Positions 43,116-51,826 of a stretch of 64,000 bases of DNA are shown piece by piece. Numbering within the stretch: the first letter of the stretch is position 1; each line of letters opens with the position of its first letter. Source of the stretch: Myxococcales bacterium (GTDB lineage Bacteria > Myxococcota_A > Bradymonadia > UBA7976 > UBA1532); assembly GCA_020633435.1 (NCBI GenBank), contig JACKDP010000010.1, forward strand, positions 62,001-126,000, given 5' to 3'. The translations under genes were made by a program, and so were the position numbers. The notes under the pieces are model-generated. The model did no database searches and had not been told where the DNA came from. It saw only the letters and a list, made by a program, of their open reading frames with translations.

Positions 43116-45551
43116 TCAGGGCCGCCCGCTCAGGGTGAAGACGCCGGCCAGCTCGTCCCCGGCGGCGCGGCGCTCGGCGAGGGCGGCGGCCAGGGCGGGG
43201 CCGGGGTGCCGGGCGCCGTCGAGCCGGTAGAAGGCGGCCATGAAGGCGGCGGTGCGGGCGTCATCCACGACCACCGTGGTGGCCAGGACGCTCCGGGCGC
43301 CGGCGGCCAGGAAGGCGTCGGGCAGGCCCACCCGCTCGGTGGCGGACAGGGCGCCCGCGCGGCCCGTCTCGCAGCCGCTCAGCACGACGAGCCCGAGGGC
43401 CGGCCGCAGGGCGAGCACGTCGGCGAGGGTGAGGCGCTGGTCGTGGGCGAGGCGCAGGTGGGCCTCCCACGGGGAGGCGTCGCTCAGGGCGCCGTGGCCA
43501 GCGAAGTGGAAGACTCGCGCGCCGGGCAGGGCCGCGGCGACGGCCTCCCGATCGGCGGCGTCGCCGACGAGCAGCCGGCCCCCCAGATCCGCGGCGACGG
43601 CCGCGCCCTCCTGCCGCGCGTGGCGCAGATCGAGGGCCGGATCGGCGACGACGAGCGGCGGCGCGGTGGCGGGGCGGGCCGCGGCGAGGACGCCGGCCCA
43701 GGGCAGCCGGCTGACGCGGCCCCCCGCGGCGGCGGGGGGCGGGGCGTCGCCGACGACGTAGGTGTGGGTGGCGGAGAACGTCGTGGGATCAAAGGGTTCG
43801 GCCGCCGCCTCCCGGGTGGTGACGAACGCCTGCCCGGCGACGACGGTGTAGACGGCCTCGCCGGGGCCGAGGGCGGCGCGGACGCTGGCCAGGTCGCGGG
43901 GCGGCGGCGGCGCGGGGGCCTCGACGTGGGCGTAGGCGGCGGCCAGCAGGCCGGCCAGGTCGTCGCGATCCCGCGCCAGCCCGGCGTCCCAGGCGGGCAG
44001 GTCGGCGGGGCGGACGAGATCTCGGCCCCGCGCCCGGGCCTCGAGGGCGTCGCGGGCGCGCTGGTAGCGGTCCAGGGCGGCGGCGAAGGCGGCGCGGCCG
44101 GGGGCATCGAGGCGGTCGAGCCGGGCCTGGGCCTCCAGGGCGCGCAGCACATGGGCCCGGTCCGCGTCGGCGACGGCCAGGGCGGCCTCGGCCTCGCCGC
44201 CGGCCAGCAGCAGGGCCACGAGGTCGTCGGCGACGGCGCGGCGCGAGGCGAGGAAGGGGGCCCGGCTGGAGGTCAGCGCGGTGCGGGCGGCGCTGGCCCA
44301 GAGCTCGGCGAGGGCCGCCTCGAAGCGGGCGCGCGCGGCGGCGGCGTCGCCCTGGCGCAGCGCGACGCGGCCCAGGCCGTGCTGCGCGCGCCAGCCCAGG
44401 TCCGCCTCGGTGGCGGCGAGGGCCAGGACCTCCCGGAAGCGGGCGTCGGCCCCGGCGGCGTCGCCGGTGCGCAGGGCCAGCTCCGCCTCGACGAGCCCGG
44501 CGTGCCCGCGGGGGAAGGCGTCGTCGGCGCCGGGCAGCGCGGCGAGGGCGCCCAGGTGGCGGCGAACCGCTTGCAGATCGCCCACTTGCAGGGCCAGGCC
44601 GGCCAGGTTGGCGAGCGCGGGGGCGGCCAGCTCGGGGTGGCCGAGGGTGGTGAAGAGGGCGCGGGCCTCGGCCAGGTGGGCGCGGGGGGCGGCCGCGGCG
44701 TCGGCGTCGCGCACCCCCTGCTGCTCGGCCCACGCCAGGTTCACCAGCCACTCCGCCCGGGCCCGGCCCGCCAGGCCGGCGCCAAGGGGCCGCAGGCGCG
44801 CGACGGCCTCGTCGGCCCGGCCCAGGTTCACCAGCACGCCGGCCACATCCCGGGCGACGACGCCGGCCACGTCGTCATCGCCGAGGGCCTCGGCGCGGCG
44901 CAGCGCGGCCGTCAGCCAGCGCTCGGCGCCCAGGTGGTCGCCGGTCTTGTGCAGGATCTGCCCGCGGTACTTCTCGTCCAGGGCGAGGCCCGGGCCGTGG
45001 TCGAGGGCGGCGTCGACGGCGGTGGCGGCCTCGACGCGGGCCAGCGCCGTCCCGAACCGGCGGGCCCACAGGTGGTGGAAGGCGGCGGCCCGCAGGGCGC
45101 GGCTCACCTCGCTCCCCACACCGGCGGCCCGGGCCGCCTCGGCCGCGGCCTCCCAGCCGGCGGCGGGGTCGGGGGCGGCGCGGGCGGCGGCGACGGCCTC
45201 GTCGATCTCGTGGAGATCAAAGGAAAAAATCGCGAAGAACCGCGCGACGGGGGCCCCGGCGCGCAGCAACACGACGAGGCCGGCGCCGCCCGGCAGCGCG
45301 ACGTCCTCGGCGGGGCGCAGCAGGGGGCCCGCCCCCACGAGGGGCACGTCGACCACGCCGGCGCCGAGCAGGCGCAGCGACCAGGGGCCGGGCCCGGCCT
45401 CCGCCAGCCGCACGCGGGGGCGGCTGCCGAGCACGCGTATCCCCGGCGCCAGCACGGCCCGGGCGCCCAGCAGGGTGGCCGCCACGGGCGTCGGCGGCGG
45501 GGGCGCGCTGCAGCCCAGGAGGGCCCCGACGACGAGGAGGGTGCGGATCAC
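43116..45551 (-). CDS. CHAT-domain cysteine protease lipoprotein with TPR-like region
   Basis: An 811-aa protein from GTG 45551 (MIRTLLVVGALLGC, lipobox LLGC), so lipidated. Residues about 130-480 are helical repeats of the tetratricopeptide kind (ARDVAGVLVNLGRADEAVARL; ANLAGLALQVGDLQAVRRHL). The C-terminal 300 residues are a CHAT domain with catalytic His in FHFAGHGAL (about H686) and Cys in VVLSGCETG (about C727). CHAT proteins are caspase-like proteases, some acting in regulated cell death. It is the first gene of a minus-strand operon with a small membrane protein and a subtilisin. Lipidation places it outside the inner membrane, which is unusual for a caspase-like enzyme. Confidence 0.88.
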   Translation of the reverse strand: MIRTLLVVGALLGCSAPPPPTPVAATLLGARAVLAPGIRVLGSRPRVRLAEAGPGPWSLRLLGAGVVDVPLVGAGPLLRPAEDVALPGGAGLVVLLRAGAPVARFFAIFSFDLHEIDEAVAAARAAPDPAAGWEAAAEAARAAGVGSEVSRALRAAAFHHLWARRFGTALARVEAATAVDAALDHGPGLALDEKYRGQILHKTGDHLGAERWLTAALRRAEALGDDDVAGVVARDVAGVLVNLGRADEAVARLRPLGAGLAGRARAEWLVNLAWAEQQGVRDADAAAAPRAHLAEARALFTTLGHPELAAPALANLAGLALQVGDLQAVRRHLGALAALPGADDAFPRGHAGLVEAELALRTGDAAGADARFREVLALAATEADLGWRAQHGLGRVALRQGDAAAARARFEAALAELWASAARTALTSSRAPFLASRRAVADDLVALLLAGGEAEAALAVADADRAHVLRALEAQARLDRLDAPGRAAFAAALDRYQRARDALEARARGRDLVRPADLPAWDAGLARDRDDLAGLLAAAYAHVEAPAPPPPRDLASVRAALGPGEAVYTVVAGQAFVTTREAAAEPFDPTTFSATHTYVVGDAPPPAAAGGRVSRLPWAGVLAAARPATAPPLVVADPALDLRHARQEGAAVAADLGGRLLVGDAADREAVAAALPGARVFHFAGHGALSDASPWEAHLRLAHDQRLTLADVLALRPALGLVVLSGCETGRAGALSATERVGLPDAFLAAGARSVLATTVVVDDARTAAFMAAFYRLDGARHPGPALAAALAERRAAGDELAGVFTLSGRP

Positions 45552-45629
45552 CGCCCGAGCATACGCCCCCCCTCCCACCCCGTCCCCTCCCCGTGTAGAG
45601 TCGACGCCGCACCACCCGCCGAGGCCTCC

Positions 45630-46889
45630 ATGGAGATCCAAGCTCTCGCCCTCACGGACATCGGCCGTGTGAAGCCGTCGAACGAGGACACCTTCCTCAT
45701 CGACCAGGACCTGCGCCTCTACATCGTCGCGGACGGCATGGGTGGGCACGCGGCCGGGGAGGTCGCCTCCCAGATGGCCATCGAGGAGGTGCAGCGCTTC
45801 GTCCAGCAGCACCGCGACCGGGTGGACCAGTTCATCCAGACGAGCGAGGGCCGCGAGCGGGTGCTGGAGGTGCTGGAGCACGCCGTCCGCCACGCCGGCC
45901 AGCTCATCTACCAGACCGGCCAGGCCCAGCCCGAGAAGCGGGGCATGGGCACGACGTGCTCCCTGCTCCTGCTGACGCCCCGGCGAGGCTTCATCGCCCA
46001 TGTGGGCGACAGCCGCGTCTACCTGTCCCGCCAGGACGAGGTGGTGCAGCTCACCGAGGATCACTCCCTCATCAACGAGCTCATCAAGCGCGGCCGCCTG
46101 CGCCCCGAGGACGCCGCCCGGGCCCCGTACCGCAACGCCGTCACCCGGGCGGTGGGCGTGCACGCCGACGTCCAGGTCGACACCATGAGCTTCGAGCTGG
46201 CGGCGGGGGATCGCTTCGTCCTGTGCAGCGACGGCCTGGTCGAGTACCTGCGCACCGACGGCGAGATCGTGGAGGTGCTCAAGAAGCACACCTTCAACGA
46301 CGCGCCCCGCGCCTTCATCGAGCTGGCCAACGCCCGGGGCGGCAAGGACAACATCACCGCCCTCATCGTGCACTTCGCCGGGGCGGGCAAGACGCCCACC
46401 CAGGAGGACATCGCCCTCAAGCTGACGGCCCTGCGGCGGATGCCCCTCTTCCAGCACCTCGAGTACGTGGAGCTGATGGCGGTGCTGAACATCTGCCGGC
46501 TGGTCAACTACAGCGCCGGCGGCGAGATCTTCCGCGAGGGCGATCCGGGCACCGAGATGTACGTCGTGCTCGGGGGGCTGGTGCGCATCCTGAAGGGCGA
46601 CGTGGAGCTGGCCCAGGTGGGCAAGGGCGGCCACTTCGGCGAGATGTCCATCATGGACAAGGGGCCGCGCTCGGCGGCGGCCACCGCCCAGGCCGCGACG
46701 ACGCTCATCGTGGTGGGGCGCCGCCCGCTCTTCCGGCTGATGCGCGAGAACAAGGACATCGCGGTGAAGCTCCTGTGGTGCTTCGTCCAGGTGCTCAACC
46801 AGCGCCTGCGCATCACCAACGACGACCTCAAGCAGGCCCTGGCGCCCCTGGAGCTGGACGCCATGTTCGGCGAGGAGGATGAGGACTGA
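45630..46889 (+). CDS. PP2C-type protein phosphatase fused to a cyclic-nucleotide-binding domain
   Basis: A 419-aa cytoplasmic protein from ATG 45630. Residues 1-250 are a PP2C phosphatase with SNED, VADGMGGHAAGE (D35), GMGTTCSLLLL, HVGDSRVYL (D127), LCSDGL (D201) and GGKDNITALIV (D240): all metal ligands are present. Residues 275-400 are a CAP-like effector domain: GGEIFREGDPGTEMYVVLGG, then FGEMSIMDKGPRSA with the phosphate-binding FGE (336-338) and R347. It should dephosphorylate Ser/Thr phosphoproteins under control of cAMP or another cyclic nucleotide. It is divergent from the CHAT gene (78 bp apart). It overlaps the next gene by one base (TGATG). Confidence 0.93.
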   Translation: MEIQALALTDIGRVKPSNEDTFLIDQDLRLYIVADGMGGHAAGEVASQMAIEEVQRFVQQHRDRVDQFIQTSEGRERVLEVLEHAVRHAGQLIYQTGQAQPEKRGMGTTCSLLLLTPRRGFIAHVGDSRVYLSRQDEVVQLTEDHSLINELIKRGRLRPEDAARAPYRNAVTRAVGVHADVQVDTMSFELAAGDRFVLCSDGLVEYLRTDGEIVEVLKKHTFNDAPRAFIELANARGGKDNITALIVHFAGAGKTPTQEDIALKLTALRRMPLFQHLEYVELMAVLNICRLVNYSAGGEIFREGDPGTEMYVVLGGLVRILKGDVELAQVGKGGHFGEMSIMDKGPRSAAATAQAATTLIVVGRRPLFRLMRENKDIAVKLLWCFVQVLNQRLRITNDDLKQALAPLELDAMFGEEDED

Positions 46890-47470
46890 TGGGGCAGCCC
46901 ATCCGCGATCCCGCCACCGTCTACTTCTGCGTGGATCTGGAGGCCTCGGGCCCCGTGCCCGGCCTGTTCAACCTGGTCTCCATCGGCGGCGTCGTCGTGC
47001 GCCTGGCCGGGGATCGCCACGTCGTCGGCGACAGCTTCTATTACGAGATCAAGCCCGACTTCGAGGGCTTCGATCCCGGCGCCGAGGCCATCCACAAGCT
47101 CTCGCGGGCGCACCTGGAGGCCGAGGGCCGCCCGGCGCGCGAGGTGCTCGCGGCCATCACGGCGTTCGTGAAGGCCCAGGTCGGGCCGGGCGAGCGGCCC
47201 CTCTTCGTCGGGCACAACGCCCCCTTCGACTGGATGTACACGGCCTGGTACTTCGCCTGGGCGGGCATGGAAAACCCCTTTGGTTACAACGCCCTGGACA
47301 CGAAGGCCCTGGCCATGGGCACCCACCGCCTGCCGTGGAAGCAGACGAACAAGGAGCGCCTGGAGGCCCTCCACCCGGGCCTCGTGCCCCCCGATCCCGA
47401 CCTCGTGCACAACGCCCTCGCGGACGCCCGCTTCCAGGCCGACATCCTGATCGCCCTGCTCGACGCGTAG
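46889..47470 (+). CDS. DnaQ-type 3'-5' exonuclease domain protein
   Basis: A 193-aa protein from ATG 46889, which shares its A with the upstream TGA, so translation is coupled. DEDDh motifs: FCVDLEASG (D16, E18), VGHNAPFDWMY (the second Asp) and HNALADARFQAD (His and last Asp). The family trims nucleotides from the 3' ends of DNA or RNA. It lacks polymerase-subunit binding tails, so may be an RNase T or oligoribonuclease-like enzyme. Coupling to a cyclic-nucleotide-regulated phosphatase is unexplained. It might act on small RNAs or nucleotides, but that is speculation. Confidence 0.87.
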   Translation: MGQPIRDPATVYFCVDLEASGPVPGLFNLVSIGGVVVRLAGDRHVVGDSFYYEIKPDFEGFDPGAEAIHKLSRAHLEAEGRPAREVLAAITAFVKAQVGPGERPLFVGHNAPFDWMYTAWYFAWAGMENPFGYNALDTKALAMGTHRLPWKQTNKERLEALHPGLVPPDPDLVHNALADARFQADILIALLDA

Positions 47471-47476
47471 CCCGCC

Positions 47477-49468
47477 GTGTGGCCCGCCTACATCGCCGCC
47501 GCCACGCTGGGGGCGGCGCTGCTCTTCCTCGTCCAGCCCCTGCTCGCCCGCGTCATCCTGCCCTGGTTCGGCGGCACCCCCGCCGTCTGGACGGCGTGCC
47601 TGCTCTTCTTCCAGACGGCGCTCTTGCTGGGCTACGCCTGGGCCCATGTGGCCGGCCGGTCGCGGCGAGGCGTGCTGCTGCACCTGGGCCTCGTGGCGGC
47701 GTCGCTGCTCACCCTGCCCATCACCCCGGACGCGGCCTGGCAGCCGACCCCCGGCGCCGAGCCCGTCGCCCGCATCCTCGCGCTGCTGGGGGCGTCCGTC
47801 GGCCTGCCCTACCTGGCGCTGGCGGCGACGGCCCCGCTGCTGCAGGCCCGCGCGGTGGCCGCCGGGGCCGGCGCCGTCCACCGGCTCTACGGCTGGTCGA
47901 ACGCGGGCTCGCTGGTGGGCCTGCTGGCGTTCCCGCTGGCTCTGCAGCCGACGCTGGGCGTCGGCGTCCAGACGGCGCTGTGGTCGTGGGCCTACGCCGC
48001 CTTCGCGGTGGTGCTGGCCCTGGCGCTCTGGCCCGGGCGGCACCACCCGCCGGCCGTCGCCGCCGAGGCCGGGGCCCCGCCCGCCCGGGGGGACGCCGCC
48101 CGCTGGCTGCTGCTCTCGCTGGCCGGCGCCACCCTGCTGATGGCCGTGACGGAGGCGCTGAGCCAGGATCTCAGCGTCACGCCGCTGCTCTGGGTGCTGC
48201 CCCTCGGCCTCTACCTGGCCTCGTTCATCGTGGCGTTCGGGCGGGAGCGCTGGGTGGGGCGCCGCCTCTTCAGCCCGCTGCTCATGGTGGCCCTGGCGGC
48301 GTTCGTCGCGCTGCTGCACCTGGGCTACCGCGCCCACTGGGCCGTGCAGCTCGGTGGCTGGTGCGGCGCGCTCTTCGTGGCCTGCACCTTCTGCCATGGC
48401 GAGCTCGTGCGGCGGCGCCCGGGGCCGGGGCACCTGACGGCCTTCTACCTCTGGATGGCCGCGGGCGGGGCGCTGGCCGGGGTGCTCGTGGGGGTGGTGG
48501 CGCCCCGCGTCTTCCCCTTCGGGCTGGAGCTGCACCTGGCAGTGCTGGGCACCTGGGGGCTGTGGCTGTGGACGCGCCCCCGGCCGACCGCGGACTTCGC
48601 CCCCCGGGACGGCCAGCGCCTGCTGGCCCTGGGGCTGGGCCTCGCCCTCGCCGCCGGCCTGGGCCTGCACGCCTGGCAGCGCGCCCGGGGCGCGGAGCTT
48701 TTCCGCAGCTTTTTCGGGATGTTGCAGGTGAAGCGCTACACGCTCCAGACGGGGCGCGAGCTGGTGCACCTGCTCGATGGGCGCATCAGCCATGGCTTCC
48801 AGTTCACGGACGAGCCCCGGCGGCGCCGGCCGACGGCCTACTTCGCGCCCGACACCGGGGTCGGCCGCCTGCTGGCCCTGCCCGGCGCGGACCGCCACCT
48901 GGGCGTCGTGGGCCTGGGGGCGGGCACGCTGGCGGCCTACGGGCGGCCGGGGGACCGGGTGCGCTTCTACGAGATCAACCCCGACGTCGTGCGGGTGGCC
49001 GAGACGCGCTTCACCTGGCTGGCCGACTCGGCGGCGGCGGTGACGGTCGTCGAGGGCGACGGCCGCCTGGCCCTGGCCGCCGAGCCCCCCCAGGGCTTCT
49101 GGGCCCTGGTGCTCGACGCCTTCAGCGGCGACGCCATCCCCACGCACCTGCTCACCCGGGAGTCGCTGGCCCTGTACCTGGGCCACCTGCGCCCGGGGGG
49201 CTTCCTGGCGGTGAACGTCTCGAACCGGCACGCGGCGCTGTGGCGGGTGGTCGCCGGGCTGGCCCAGGAGGCCGGCCTGGCCTGGATCTTCATCCGGCAC
49301 GCCGAGCCATCGCCCCTCGGCCCCTACCGCAGCGACTGGATGATCCTGGCGAAGGAGGCGGCGGCGCTCGATCCGCTGCGGCCGGCGGCCTCGGCGCCCG
49401 AGGCCGGGGCGCCGGTGGTGTGGACGGACGACTTCGCGCCGCTGCTACCGCTTCTTCGGTCCCCGTGA
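47477..49468 (+). CDS. Membrane-fused spermidine-synthase-like protein
   Basis: A 663-aa protein starting at GTG 47477, six bases after the exonuclease stop. About ten to twelve transmembrane helices fill residues 1-430 (for example LGAALLFLVQPLLARVILPWFGG, typical of this fused family). A Rossmann methyltransferase-like domain of the spermidine-synthase type covers about 440-640, with LGVVGLGAGTLAAYG, VRFYEINPDVVRVAE and LVLDAFSGDAIPTHLL. These fused proteins are widespread but their substrates are mostly unknown; aminopropyl transfer is only suggested by the fold. Its last 24 bases overlap the end of the opposite-strand pseudouridine synthase. Confidence 0.85.
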   Translation: MWPAYIAAATLGAALLFLVQPLLARVILPWFGGTPAVWTACLLFFQTALLLGYAWAHVAGRSRRGVLLHLGLVAASLLTLPITPDAAWQPTPGAEPVARILALLGASVGLPYLALAATAPLLQARAVAAGAGAVHRLYGWSNAGSLVGLLAFPLALQPTLGVGVQTALWSWAYAAFAVVLALALWPGRHHPPAVAAEAGAPPARGDAARWLLLSLAGATLLMAVTEALSQDLSVTPLLWVLPLGLYLASFIVAFGRERWVGRRLFSPLLMVALAAFVALLHLGYRAHWAVQLGGWCGALFVACTFCHGELVRRRPGPGHLTAFYLWMAAGGALAGVLVGVVAPRVFPFGLELHLAVLGTWGLWLWTRPRPTADFAPRDGQRLLALGLGLALAAGLGLHAWQRARGAELFRSFFGMLQVKRYTLQTGRELVHLLDGRISHGFQFTDEPRRRRPTAYFAPDTGVGRLLALPGADRHLGVVGLGAGTLAAYGRPGDRVRFYEINPDVVRVAETRFTWLADSAAAVTVVEGDGRLALAAEPPQGFWALVLDAFSGDAIPTHLLTRESLALYLGHLRPGGFLAVNVSNRHAALWRVVAGLAQEAGLAWIFIRHAEPSPLGPYRSDWMILAKEAAALDPLRPAASAPEAGAPVVWTDDFAPLLPLLRSP

Positions 49469-50392
49469 CGCCGGCAGCCAGCCCGGGCCGCGGGGCCCCA
49501 CGGCGCGCAGGTCGTCGGGCCACGGGCTCTCGAAGTGCAGCTCCTCCCCGGTGATGGGGTGGGGCAGGGTGAGGCGGCCGGCGTGGAGCGCCTGGCGGGG
49601 GGCGCCGCTGTTGCGCCCGTAGACCTGATCCCCCAGGACCGGGTGGCCGATCTCGCTGAGGTGGATGCGGATCTGGTGCGTGCGCCCCGTCTCGATGCGC
49701 ACCTCCAGCGCGGCCCGCTCGGGGCTGGTGGCCACGGTGCGGTAGCGCGTCACGCCCTGCCGCCCCTGGTCGCCCGCGGGCGGGATGGGGGCGTCGTAGG
49801 CCAGGATCTGGCGCAGGCCGTCCTGGGAGCCGCGGTAGCCATCCCCGCGGTCGCGCATGAGGTCGCTGACGATGGTGGCCGCCGGGATGCGCGGGATGCC
49901 CTGCACGACGCAGAAGTACACCCGCTTCGCCCGGTGCTCGTCGATGATGGTCCGCAGGCCGCGGGCGGCCACGATGGAGCGGGCGAACACCATCAGGCCC
50001 GACGTCAGCTTGTCGAGGCGGTGGACGACCTTGGCCACGCGGGGGCCGCGGCAGAGGGCCAGGGCCCCGTCGAGGGCGGTGGGCTCCGTCTCCGTCGACA
50101 GCGGCGCGCTGAGCAGGCCCGAGGGCTTGTCCACCACGAGGATGTGCGGATCCCGGTAGACCAGGCGGACGCCCAGGGGCTCCGTGCGGGCGGGGCGCGG
50201 CGCGTTCATGTCCAGGCGCAGGGGATCGCCCGCCTGCACGCTCGCGCCGGGATCGAGGACCCGGCGCCCGTGGACGCTGACCTTGCCGGAGTGGATGGCC
50301 CGCTTCGCGGCGCCCCCGGTCAGGCCGAAGGCGACGCGGACGGCGGCGTCGAGGCGGCCGTCGGCCGGGGCTGCGTGGGTGGCGTCGCTCAC
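49445..50392 (-). CDS. RluA-family pseudouridine synthase
   Basis: A 315-aa protein from GTG 50392, overlapping the cyclophilin stop (GTGA, 50389-50392). An S4-type RNA-binding domain covers residues about 10-65. The catalytic domain has VHRLDKLTSGLMVFAR (HRLD motif, catalytic D127), ILVVDKPSGLLS and RIETGRTHQIRIHLS. It turns uridines in rRNA or tRNA into pseudouridine. The family match is certain; which of RluA/C/D it equals is not. The stop codon region overlaps the opposite membrane gene by 24 bp. Confidence 0.93.
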   Translation of the reverse strand: MSDATHAAPADGRLDAAVRVAFGLTGGAAKRAIHSGKVSVHGRRVLDPGASVQAGDPLRLDMNAPRPARTEPLGVRLVYRDPHILVVDKPSGLLSAPLSTETEPTALDGALALCRGPRVAKVVHRLDKLTSGLMVFARSIVAARGLRTIIDEHRAKRVYFCVVQGIPRIPAATIVSDLMRDRGDGYRGSQDGLRQILAYDAPIPPAGDQGRQGVTRYRTVATSPERAALEVRIETGRTHQIRIHLSEIGHPVLGDQVYGRNSGAPRQALHAGRLTLPHPITGEELHFESPWPDDLRAVGPRGPGWLPASRGPKKR

Positions 50393-50916
50393 GCGCGGTA
50401 GATGGTGACCTTCTCCATCACGATGGGCGTGCGGGGCTTGTCCCGCGCGTCCCGAGGCTCGCGGGTCATGGCCTTGATCAGCTCCACGCCCTCGACCACC
50501 TCGCCGAAGATGGCGTGCTTGCCGTCCAGCCAGGGGGTCGCGACCTCCGTGATGAAGAACTGGCTGCCGCCGGTGTTGGGGCCGGCGTTGGCCATGCTGA
50601 AGAGGCCGCCCCGGGTGTGGCGCAGGCCAGGGGCGAACTCGTCGCGGATGCGGTAGCCGGGGCCGCCGAAGCCCTGCCCATGCGGGCAGCCGGCCTGCAC
50701 CATGAAGTCGGGGATGACCCGGTGGAAGATGATGCCGTCGTAGAAGGGCTGGCCCGTGGTCTGGCCGGTGGCGAGGCCGACGAAGTTGGCCACCGTCTGC
50801 GGGGCCTCCTTCTCGAACAGGCGGCCCTTGATGGTGCCGAGGCGGGTCTGGATCTCGACGTAGAGATCGCCCTGACCGGGGACGTCGACGGGCGGCGGAT
50901 CGAAGAACTGGCTCAT
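50389..50916 (-). CDS. Cyclophilin-type peptidyl-prolyl isomerase
   Basis: A 175-aa protein from ATG 50916. Cyclophilin motifs: FYDGIIFHRVIPDFMVQAGCP (broken by no gaps), GPGYRIRDEF, GGLFSMANAGPNTGGSQFFI and LDGKHAIFGEV. It has no signal peptide, so it is cytoplasmic (PpiB-like). It speeds up cis-trans isomerisation at prolines during folding. Its stop is coupled to the pseudouridine synthase start. The 188-bp gap upstream is shared with a divergent SDR gene. Confidence 0.93.
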   Translation of the reverse strand: MSQFFDPPPVDVPGQGDLYVEIQTRLGTIKGRLFEKEAPQTVANFVGLATGQTTGQPFYDGIIFHRVIPDFMVQAGCPHGQGFGGPGYRIRDEFAPGLRHTRGGLFSMANAGPNTGGSQFFITEVATPWLDGKHAIFGEVVEGVELIKAMTREPRDARDKPRTPIVMEKVTIYRA

Positions 50917-51104
50917 GGTGGCTCCGTGCAAGCTGCGGCGGGGGACGATAGGCCAGCCCTCGCCGAGGTGCAATCCTGGGCGTCGTCTCCCTGGAAAAAC
51001 ACAGTCAAATGATGGGAATATGTTCCGGAGGGCGTCGCCCGCCGGATCCTGCATCCAGAGGCGCCCTTGTGGATGGTTCCGAGGTCTGCTTGTCTGAGTC
51101 CCGC
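50917..51104. other. Divergent promoter region between cyclophilin and SDR genes
   Basis: A 188-bp gap with an AT-richer pocket near 50993-51024. Promoters are expected here, but no clear box pair stands out. Confidence 0.4.
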
Positions 51105-51815
51105 ATGAGCGATCTGGCCCTCATCACGGGGGGCGCCGTCCGCGTCGGCGCCGCCACCAGCCGCGCGCTCGCCGAGGCGGGCTACACGGTCGTGATCCAC
51201 GCGCGGCGCCACCTGGCGGCGGCGGAGGCCCTGGCCGCGGAGCTGGGCGGCCACGCCCTGGGGGCCGATCTCGCCGACCGCGCGGCCCTCGAAGATCTGA
51301 TGGACGCCGTCGCCGGGCTGCCCGGCCGCCTGGCCGTGCTCGTGAACAACGCCGCCGTCTTCGAGCGCGCCGCGCCGGAGGCGGTGTCTGCCGATGTGTT
51401 CGATTCACACCTCGAGATCAACCTGCGGGCACCGTTCCGTCTGGCGCAACGAGCGCACGGATTGATGCAGCCAGCGGGACACATTGTGAACATTCTGGAT
51501 ATCAGTGCCCTGCGGCCGTACCCCGGCTACGCCCACTACAGCGCCGCCAAGGCCGGCCTGCTGGCGCTGACGACGGGCCTCGCGGCCGCCTGGGCCCCCG
51601 CGATCCGGGTCAACGCCGTCTCCCCCGGACCCGTGCTCGCCCCCGAGGGCGCGGCCGATCCGAGCGGCTTCAACACACGTACAGCGCAGAGCCCGCAGGG
51701 CCGCGCCCCCGGAGCGGCCGCAGTCGCCGCTGCGGTTCGCTTTCTGGTAGAAGGACCCCACGGCATCACCGGCGAGGTCATCCATGTGGATGCCGGCCGA
51801 CGATCGGTCTGGTGA
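51105..51815 (+). CDS. Short-chain dehydrogenase/reductase (pteridine-reductase-like)
   Basis: A 236-aa enzyme from ATG 51105. The cofactor loop is ITGGAVRVGAAT, followed by LVNNAAVF, then the catalytic triad S134, Y145 and K149 (AHYSAAKAG), and the NAVSPGPVL loop. The arginine-containing VxR after TGGA and HARRH after strand 2 favour NADPH, as in pteridine reductases (FolM/PTR1). It would reduce a pterin, folate or other carbonyl substrate. It is 11 bp before a Usp gene; GTG 51827 has AAAGGAGG just ahead, so they probably form an operon. Confidence 0.87.
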   Translation: MSDLALITGGAVRVGAATSRALAEAGYTVVIHARRHLAAAEALAAELGGHALGADLADRAALEDLMDAVAGLPGRLAVLVNNAAVFERAAPEAVSADVFDSHLEINLRAPFRLAQRAHGLMQPAGHIVNILDISALRPYPGYAHYSAAKAGLLALTTGLAAAWAPAIRVNAVSPGPVLAPEGAADPSGFNTRTAQSPQGRAPGAAAVAAAVRFLVEGPHGITGEVIHVDAGRRSVW

Positions 51816-51826
51816 AAGGAGGACCC

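Noticed and set aside
43116..46634. Minus-strand frame extending upstream of the CHAT gene across the PP2C gene
   Set aside because: The part above 45551 is an antisense shadow. The lipoprotein start at GTG 45551 is clear.
46508..49300. Long minus-strand open frame (930 codons) opposite the exonuclease and membrane genes
   Set aside because: It has no recognisable motif and a Gln/His/Arg-rich makeup typical of antisense reading in very GC-rich DNA. The opposite strand has well-supported genes.
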